The notes beneath the pieces were generated by a model. That model worked only from the letters and a program-made list of their open reading frames with translations, did not search any database and was not told the DNA's origin. Position numbers and translations under genes: made by a program. Shown here piece after piece: positions 58,658 through 64,000 of a stretch of 64,000 bases of DNA. How positions within the stretch are numbered: the stretch's first letter is position 1; each line of letters starts with the position of its first letter. The DNA is from a virus: positions 23,418-87,417 of the IMG/VR virus record IMGVR_UViG_3300035670_000112; one strand, 5' to 3'.

Positions 58658-60166
58658 TCAATACAGGATGTTCGGGATGATAGACTTCGTACGGCTCGGG
58701 TCGTACACTGCCACACCTACCTGACATCCACGGTGAACGGTATATCCATCGGTAGCATGGGCCATTACGCTCATCTTACCTGTAGGAGAGTACGGATCAC
58801 GGAATCCTGGCTCATAACCCCAGATGTTGTCAGAACCCTTCACATAGAACTTCTGGATGTTCGGCTCACCGTTGGTGGTACCGATGTCCATGATGTCATA
58901 GCGGTAGGATTCAGCAACACCACCGTTCGGGTGAAGGATCTTGTTACGCTCGCGGTCATCATACATGCTGTCCACAGAGATGGAGAAACGGATACCGTTA
59001 GGTCCCATGTAATCAAGGAACTGACCTCCGTAACCGTAGGCCATCGATACACCTGACATGCCTCCGTTGTTGCTCGTCTTGAACATACGGTCAGTATTGA
59101 ACAGAGGTTGGAACAACTGTGCATGGTTCTCAAGTGCAAGGTGGAACTGAGTCGCACCACGCTCACCTGTACGTGCAACGAAGTGACGCTGGTCGGTAGG
59201 CAGTTTTCCTTCGGAAAGATCTGTAAGGACGTTCAACAACCACTCGATCGAGAAGTCACTGTAGTACTCGGTACCAGAACTCTCCATCTGCTGACGGATA
59301 CCTGCACCCTGCTTCTTCACGTGACCTGACTTACCGATGTTGTAGTACTGACCATTGACACCACGGTTTGAACGTGCGAACATCAACAGACGGTTCTTTT
59401 CCAGACGGTACTGCTGATCGAAGACATAGTCCTCGTACTGCATCCATGTAAGGAATGTCTCCAGTTTACCGTTCTTCTGATCCTTGATCTTGAATCCAGT
59501 TGCGAACGGACGGTTCACCATGTTACCAGGAAGAGTATGCTGCATACGGATCATTGAGAACGTGTTACGCATACCGAAAGGTGACTCGAAGTTGATACCT
59601 CCGCCCTTCTTGGACAGTGTGTCCTCCACAAGTGACCAATCGCGTGACCAACGTGTACCAGGGGCAAGTTCCTCAACAGGTACGAAAAGATCGAGGTCAC
59701 CTGTGATCAGCTTCACTGGGTACAACCAGTTGCTGCCATCAGGGATCGGATCGGCCTGTATCTGCAAAGGATAGAGTTCATTCTTATGACCCACGATGAT
59801 GTGCTCATCCGTGAACCATTTCTCTGGGAATACCAGATAGAACTCGGTAACGACCTTACCAGGCTCGTCACCTACTGCCACCGCATTGCCACCAGGGGTC
59901 AGACGGGCCTCGATCAGAGGAACGTTCTTCTTACCGCTACCGATAAGTTCCCAAGTGAAGTCATCATCGGTCTCAAGGTATTTCACCTTGTACTGTGAGA
60001 GCTGTGAATCGAGGTCCACTCCGAAATTGGTCGTGTGGATCCTACGCATGATCTCGGTCGCCTTCTGAGGACGGCCCTGATAGATGCTGTGCAGGTGATT
60101 GGCAGATGTCAATCCTGACCAATGCTGTGCATCATACATCTGAAATTCTGAAAATTGAAGTGCCAT
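58658..60166 (-). CDS. Major capsid protein (HK97 fold, crAss-like)
   Basis: A 502-residue protein of the length of crAss-like major capsid proteins. It lies two genes after the portal, preceded by a scaffold-type gene, and has the composition of an HK97-type shell protein with strand-rich body and few cysteines. Recognisable segments include HWSGLTSANHLHSIYQGRPQ in parts, FARSNRGVNGQYYN, and near the C-terminus ESYRYDIMDIGTTNGEPNI and YTVHRGCQVGVAVYDPSRTK. It is flanked by a 24-base gap upstream and a 28-base gap downstream, unlike the overlapping neighbours, allowing independent translation. Confidence 0.82.
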   Translation of the reverse strand: MALQFSEFQMYDAQHWSGLTSANHLHSIYQGRPQKATEIMRRIHTTNFGVDLDSQLSQYKVKYLETDDDFTWELIGSGKKNVPLIEARLTPGGNAVAVGDEPGKVVTEFYLVFPEKWFTDEHIIVGHKNELYPLQIQADPIPDGSNWLYPVKLITGDLDLFVPVEELAPGTRWSRDWSLVEDTLSKKGGGINFESPFGMRNTFSMIRMQHTLPGNMVNRPFATGFKIKDQKNGKLETFLTWMQYEDYVFDQQYRLEKNRLLMFARSNRGVNGQYYNIGKSGHVKKQGAGIRQQMESSGTEYYSDFSIEWLLNVLTDLSEGKLPTDQRHFVARTGERGATQFHLALENHAQLFQPLFNTDRMFKTSNNGGMSGVSMAYGYGGQFLDYMGPNGIRFSISVDSMYDDRERNKILHPNGGVAESYRYDIMDIGTTNGEPNIQKFYVKGSDNIWGYEPGFRDPYSPTGKMSVMAHATDGYTVHRGCQVGVAVYDPSRTKSIIPNILY

Positions 60167-60190
60167 TTAAATTGGTTTGAATTTCAATTA

Positions 60191-61369
60191 TTAGATATCA
60201 ACACCGTCAAGAAGATTGAACATCCTGTTCTTCATCTCCCTTTCAGTGATACTTTCGAGAGAGGCTCCCCTCCCTCCATCATAAACCCCTTCGTTGGAAA
60301 GGTTCTTTTCAAGTTCCTGTATCGCGCTGCTCATGTTGCGTTTCGCAAGGAACGACATGTCAGGCTTCTCATCGAACAGTCCCATCTTTATGAAATAATG
60401 CAGACGTGTGTCGAATTTGAACGGATCCTCGGACCTCTTGTCGGAGACCACTGTACGCAGTCTTCCATCCTGTGTCCTACCTGTAGGACTGGTCATAGCC
60501 TCCGCCATCCATTTGGAAACCTCCTGAGACACTGGCAGACCAGGTATGACCTCCTTCATCCCTGCAACATTGGTGAAAAGCTGCTGACGGGTGTCCTCCT
60601 GACGCTTCTGCTCACTCTTAGCCTGCTGGATCTCCTCCTGTCTGCGGACCTCTGCGATCCTCTTCAGACTCTGAAGTGCAAGACGGGCATCTGCAACGTC
60701 ATCACCAGCCTTGAACGACTGTGCCGTACGTCTCTCAGCATCACGCTGATCGAAACCACGTGCAATGAGATCATTGTATATCAGACTCTTCCTCACGGCA
60801 AGTTTCTCCTCGGACGATTCATCAGTATCAAGATCGTTCTCAACGAACCTGTCCTCTGTGAACTCAGCGAGTTTGATCCCAGTGTTGTGATGCTTTATCA
60901 CGTTCTCAACTGGAACCCCTGCACGTATCGCCTCAAGTGCCTGCTTTGCCCTCTCATCGAGTCCTGAGAACTCGTTGTGAGAGATGGTCTTCTTGATGAG
61001 ATCCGCGAGTTTGGGAACATCGACATCCTTGATGTCCTGTTCATCCACTCCAGAGAGTACACCGTCCTTATAAAGTGCCGAGGCGAGTCTCGTTAAGAGA
61101 GGAGAAGAGGGAGCACTCTCTGGGGACGGCTTATCATTGACCTCGAACACAGGTGCCTCCTCCCTCTTCGTTTCTTCCACGGCAGGCAACTTCGGAGCGG
61201 CAAGCTCCACTTCAAAGGTCTCTTTGACAACTTCATCTCCCTTCACATCTGCAGCAATGGGGGCAGCGTTGTCCGTACTGGTCATATCATCAAGTGTGAA
61301 TACACCATCATTCTCAATACCATCGATATTGAAATCGAATATGTCAACTGTTGACAGATTATCTTCCAT
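60191..61369 (-). CDS. Candidate capsid scaffolding protein, 392 aa
   Basis: A 392-residue acidic protein that is low-complexity at the N-terminus (residues 1-90, rich in Asp, Glu, Ala, Pro) and helical beyond, with charged coiled-coil stretches around RIAEVRRQEEIQQAKSEQKR. It lies between portal and major capsid genes, the normal place for a scaffold. A Bacteroidota-type promoter lies 11 bases upstream, so scaffold and capsid can be expressed strongly and separately from the portal. No protease motif is visible. Confidence 0.65.
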   Translation of the reverse strand: MEDNLSTVDIFDFNIDGIENDGVFTLDDMTSTDNAAPIAADVKGDEVVKETFEVELAAPKLPAVEETKREEAPVFEVNDKPSPESAPSSPLLTRLASALYKDGVLSGVDEQDIKDVDVPKLADLIKKTISHNEFSGLDERAKQALEAIRAGVPVENVIKHHNTGIKLAEFTEDRFVENDLDTDESSEEKLAVRKSLIYNDLIARGFDQRDAERRTAQSFKAGDDVADARLALQSLKRIAEVRRQEEIQQAKSEQKRQEDTRQQLFTNVAGMKEVIPGLPVSQEVSKWMAEAMTSPTGRTQDGRLRTVVSDKRSEDPFKFDTRLHYFIKMGLFDEKPDMSFLAKRNMSSAIQELEKNLSNEGVYDGGRGASLESITEREMKNRMFNLLDGVDI

Positions 61370-61379
61370 TTCTAATTTA

Positions 61380-61410
61380 CAAAATTAATTCAATTAACAC
61401 CGTATGTCAA
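61380..61410 (-). promoter_or_regulatory. Bacteroidota-type late promoter before scaffold and capsid genes
   Basis: On the minus strand TTG (61410-61408, within CTTGACA) is followed by exactly 20 bases and TAATTTTG (61387-61380), then TAAATTAGAA and the ATG at 61369. Spacing and flanks match the promoter at 39746-39776. The gap to the start codon is short, suggesting a near-leaderless transcript. Confidence 0.68.
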
Positions 61411-61433
61411 GTCCCTCTTCTCCTTTTAAGGGA

Positions 61434-63806
61434 TCACTTTATAGACTTTTTGGCCTCTTTCCTGTCTTCTATGGCCTCTTTTGTACGTCTATCGAGTTCC
61501 CCCTCCTTTGCCTCATGCTTCAATTGCATATCGAGTTTCCTGACCTCATTCTGTTCGCTCAGAACATTGTCGGCACTTGGAGTGCCCTTGAGACGGAGTT
61601 CAAACTCCATCTTCGCCTTCTCAAGATCGATCTTCCCATCGGTCCTTATCTTCTCCAACTGGAGTGCCAGTTCAGCCTTGAACTGTTCTGCCTGCTGTGC
61701 GGCCTCATTCCTCATCTGCTGTATCTGCTGAACGGACTCCTGCTGTGACTGTGCATCCTGTTTCAACTGATCGAGCTTCTGACGTTCCGCATTCTCTATC
61801 TTACGTCTCACTGAACTGATGCTCGGATCACTGAGTATGTCCATTATCTGAGAGAAGTTCACCTTATCGTTCTGAAGACCTGCTTGAGCAAGCTGGATCA
61901 TCGTCTGATACAACTGCTGATACTCCATGTTCGTGTTGATCGTCAGACCGAAGTCTATCTCCCTGAAACTGTCACCGTCTGTCTCGGACATGACCTGTGA
62001 CATGTCATCAGAGACGTACTGCACATGCAGCTTCCTTCCCCTGTATGCATGTTTCGCAACCTCAAGGGTAGCTTTCAATGTGGCCAGTTTTATCCTGTCA
62101 TGGAAATGAAAGTACATCTCCGTCACGTGTGACGACTGCATTACCGCACGTTGCGTATTCCCTACAAGCTCACTGCTCGATATGGATCCCTCACGCTGTC
62201 TTGTGACACCTGAGATGTTGGCTATCTCCTCCTTGAGGAAGTTCAATATGTAAAGGTTCTGTTGCATGTATGAGCCCAGATCGAAGTTCATAGGGGATCT
62301 GTTGGTGTTCATGTTCCCTGCTATGCTACCTGTTGAGGACCCCTTCCTGCTCTCCTTGAAACTGTCTATCGGCAACCATCCCATCCTATCTGCAAAATAG
62401 AGTGCATCCTCCATCTCCATACCTTCAGGTATCATTGCAAGATCGAGATAGCCTATCACTCCCTTGTGCTTGCTGATGGTCTCCCACAGCTTGTACATCA
62501 TGAAATCATAATAGTATGAGTACGGTTTGAGTCTGCCCATCAGAGAGGTGGTAGGCTCTCCCTCCATCGTATAGTCACCTCCCACATATGGACACATCGT
62601 ACCCGTAGGGTTGGTCATACTGTATGCCTTTACAGGCCAGGGTCTCATCTTCACATATATGTTACGTGCGATACGTGTACCTTCCCACCAGTCGGTCACC
62701 CAGATGTACTTCTCTATCTCCTCACCCCTTTTGACATTGGGAACATAGAACTCGTCAACGAACCTGTAAAGCTGTTCACCCGTATTCCTGTCATAGTACT
62801 TCAGCTTACCTATCTTACGGTACGATCTCCATACCACCCTTGTGACAAGTACGGAACCGTCCTCCTTTATGGGTGACAGCATGTTCTCCGCAGGATATGC
62901 ATATGATGGCACCATGTTGCCATTGGCATCCTGCACCATACTGAAACTCCCTGCAAGCAGATCAGGCTGCTTCTCAACAGCTACCGCCTCATCGTTGGAA
63001 CTGTTCAGCGAGATCGTCATCCGTTCGATCTCCGTGACCTCCTCAGGTCTGAGATATTCATGGAACATGTCTATAACCGACCCCCTTGAATGGTACCCCC
63101 ACTCAACGATGATGTCGGCATCCTGTACATCTGCAGAATATCCCTTGCGTATCACCCTGACATTCGCAGGGTTGCATTTGCGTACCCTCGGATCCCCTCC
63201 GACTATATCGAACGAGTATATCTCCCTTCCAGCCACAAGACCGTCAAGGAACCCCATGTTCCACTTGTATTTCAGATTCTCCTTCTCGATCATGTGATTC
63301 AGGAGATGTGTTCCCCTACGCTCCCTTGCATCCTGATAGTCGAATGCAAGATAGTTCTTCAGATCATCCAGTTTCCTCTGCATCATCTCAGGTGGAAGAT
63401 CGGAGGATATCGCCTTTGTCAGTTCCTGACGTATGATGTCCATGATCTCCTTCTCCTTCTCTGTCACCGCATCGGGATTGATCACCTTCAACTTCCAATC
63501 GAACCTTCTCTTGGTCTCCTCACCCATCAGAAGGTTTATCTTCGTATTGGCTATCGGATAATGCTGAGGTTTGAAGGGGAAGTCATCGTTATTGATACCG
63601 AACGGATCGCACATGTCGAGCATGTCATCCACATCGAGTATGTTGTTGTAAAGGTCCATGTTGGTCCTCACCTCACGGTATTCCGTGTAGAAACTGTCTG
63701 AATACAGTCCCATATCAGTTGCGAGTCTTACGCACTCACGTGCCCATTTCTCATTCTTCTCCTTCTCACTCTTCTTCTGTGAGGGAAAACTCTCATTGCT
63801 TACCAT
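61434..63806 (-). CDS. Portal protein
   Basis: A 790-residue protein with the features of crAss-like/P22-like portals. An N-terminal region has PFGINNDDFPFKPQHYPIANTKINLLMGEE in parts (the opening of the wing domain), GDYTMEGEPTTSLMGRLKPYSYYYDFMMYKL in parts, the stem-and-crown section SSSELVGNTQRAVMQSSH, and a long C-terminal coiled coil (about 655-790), rich in Gln, Glu and Lys, that would form a barrel in the capsid. It forms the dodecameric DNA gate at one vertex. It overlaps the small gene upstream by seven bases and is followed by the promoter for the scaffold gene. Confidence 0.82.
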   Translation of the reverse strand: MVSNESFPSQKKSEKEKNEKWARECVRLATDMGLYSDSFYTEYREVRTNMDLYNNILDVDDMLDMCDPFGINNDDFPFKPQHYPIANTKINLLMGEETKRRFDWKLKVINPDAVTEKEKEIMDIIRQELTKAISSDLPPEMMQRKLDDLKNYLAFDYQDARERRGTHLLNHMIEKENLKYKWNMGFLDGLVAGREIYSFDIVGGDPRVRKCNPANVRVIRKGYSADVQDADIIVEWGYHSRGSVIDMFHEYLRPEEVTEIERMTISLNSSNDEAVAVEKQPDLLAGSFSMVQDANGNMVPSYAYPAENMLSPIKEDGSVLVTRVVWRSYRKIGKLKYYDRNTGEQLYRFVDEFYVPNVKRGEEIEKYIWVTDWWEGTRIARNIYVKMRPWPVKAYSMTNPTGTMCPYVGGDYTMEGEPTTSLMGRLKPYSYYYDFMMYKLWETISKHKGVIGYLDLAMIPEGMEMEDALYFADRMGWLPIDSFKESRKGSSTGSIAGNMNTNRSPMNFDLGSYMQQNLYILNFLKEEIANISGVTRQREGSISSSELVGNTQRAVMQSSHVTEMYFHFHDRIKLATLKATLEVAKHAYRGRKLHVQYVSDDMSQVMSETDGDSFREIDFGLTINTNMEYQQLYQTMIQLAQAGLQNDKVNFSQIMDILSDPSISSVRRKIENAERQKLDQLKQDAQSQQESVQQIQQMRNEAAQQAEQFKAELALQLEKIRTDGKIDLEKAKMEFELRLKGTPSADNVLSEQNEVRKLDMQLKHEAKEGELDRRTKEAIEDRKEAKKSIK

Positions 63807-63988
63807 CTTTTCCTATAAGTACGTTTAAAAACAGCTTCCTCCTTCTCCTTGGGTACGAATCTTGATGACATGCTCGGTCTTGCCTTGAGGAAGAACGGAT
63901 CTATGGGACGTTTGAAACTGTCCGTGACCTCATAGAGGTCATCCTCCACTCCGTACTTCTCAAGGTCTGCCCTGTATATCAGTACCAT
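63800..63988 (-). CDS. Hypothetical protein, 62 aa, before the portal gene
   Basis: A 62-residue protein (MVLIYRADLEKYGVEDDLYEV...) with a basic C-terminus (FKRTYRKRW). It overlaps the portal start by seven bases and begins about 12 bases from the window edge; a TAG just upstream (63991-63993) could be the end of a preceding gene, perhaps the terminase expected there. Function unknown. Confidence 0.5.
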   Translation of the reverse strand: MVLIYRADLEKYGVEDDLYEVTDSFKRPIDPFFLKARPSMSSRFVPKEKEEAVFKRTYRKRW

Positions 63989-64000
63989 CCCTAACGCTGA

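Noticed and set aside
1-64000. Recoded stop codons or suppressor tRNA use, known in some crAss-like phages
   Set aside because: All long genes read through with the standard code and end at normal stops; no in-frame TAG or TGA interruption was found, and no tRNA was recognised.

Overview
The window is part of a large tailed-phage genome, most likely a crAss-like phage (order Crassvirales) infecting a member of the Bacteroidota. Three things support this. A 2,558-residue protein at 20879-28555 carries the DFDID metal-binding signature of the virion RNA polymerase of crAss-like phages, next to a zincin motif. The minus strand has the crAss-type order portal, scaffold, major capsid protein, connectors, fibres, lysis genes, ring proteins, a 1,429-residue muzzle-like protein and giant ejected proteins. 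Candidate promoters have the Bacteroidota form (TTG, about 20 bases, TAnnTTTG). All family names here come from reading motifs; no database search was run.

Layout: bases 1-14,867 are read on the plus strand (early, replication and accessory genes). Bases 14,924-63,988 are read on the minus strand (virion and lysis genes). The two arms converge on a hairpin terminator at 14,878-14,912.

Plus arm. 1-4.5 kb holds a nuclease and a cassette coding for a ubiquitin-like protein, an E2-like protein with a canonical HPx/Cys active-site signature, a JAMM/JAB peptidase and an E1/ThiF-like adenylating enzyme. This is the component set and order of bacterial ubiquitin-like conjugation systems (PRTRC, Bil). 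An intrinsic terminator sits between the modifier gene and the three enzyme genes. 4.5-8.7 kb has a RecB/Cas4-like nuclease, uracil-DNA glycosylase, small unknown genes and an all-alpha NTP pyrophosphohydrolase. 8.65-11.6 kb is an adenosylcobalamin-type ribonucleotide reductase gene split by a 366-nt group I intron. 11.7-14.9 kb is an AT-richer accessory stretch of small genes with a dNMP kinase, a direct repeat that duplicates a gene tail, and two palindromic attC-like elements bracketing one small gene.

Minus arm, in transcription order from the right: connector-type small protein, portal, scaffold, major capsid protein, head-tail proteins, collagen-like and other fibre proteins, a fibre with an arabinofuranosidase-B-like domain, holin and two nested spanin-like gene pairs around a GH19 endolysin, a metallophosphoesterase, ring proteins, muzzle, two cell-wall hydrolases, two large internal proteins, a ferritin, the virion RNA polymerase, a giant protein with an AT-rich inserted NADAR plus ADP-ribosyltransferase block, and three small basic proteins.

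The parts that stand out are the phage-borne ubiquitin-like conjugation cassette and the virion protein that combines a predicted ADP-ribosyltransferase with a predicted ADP-ribose-removing NADAR domain.
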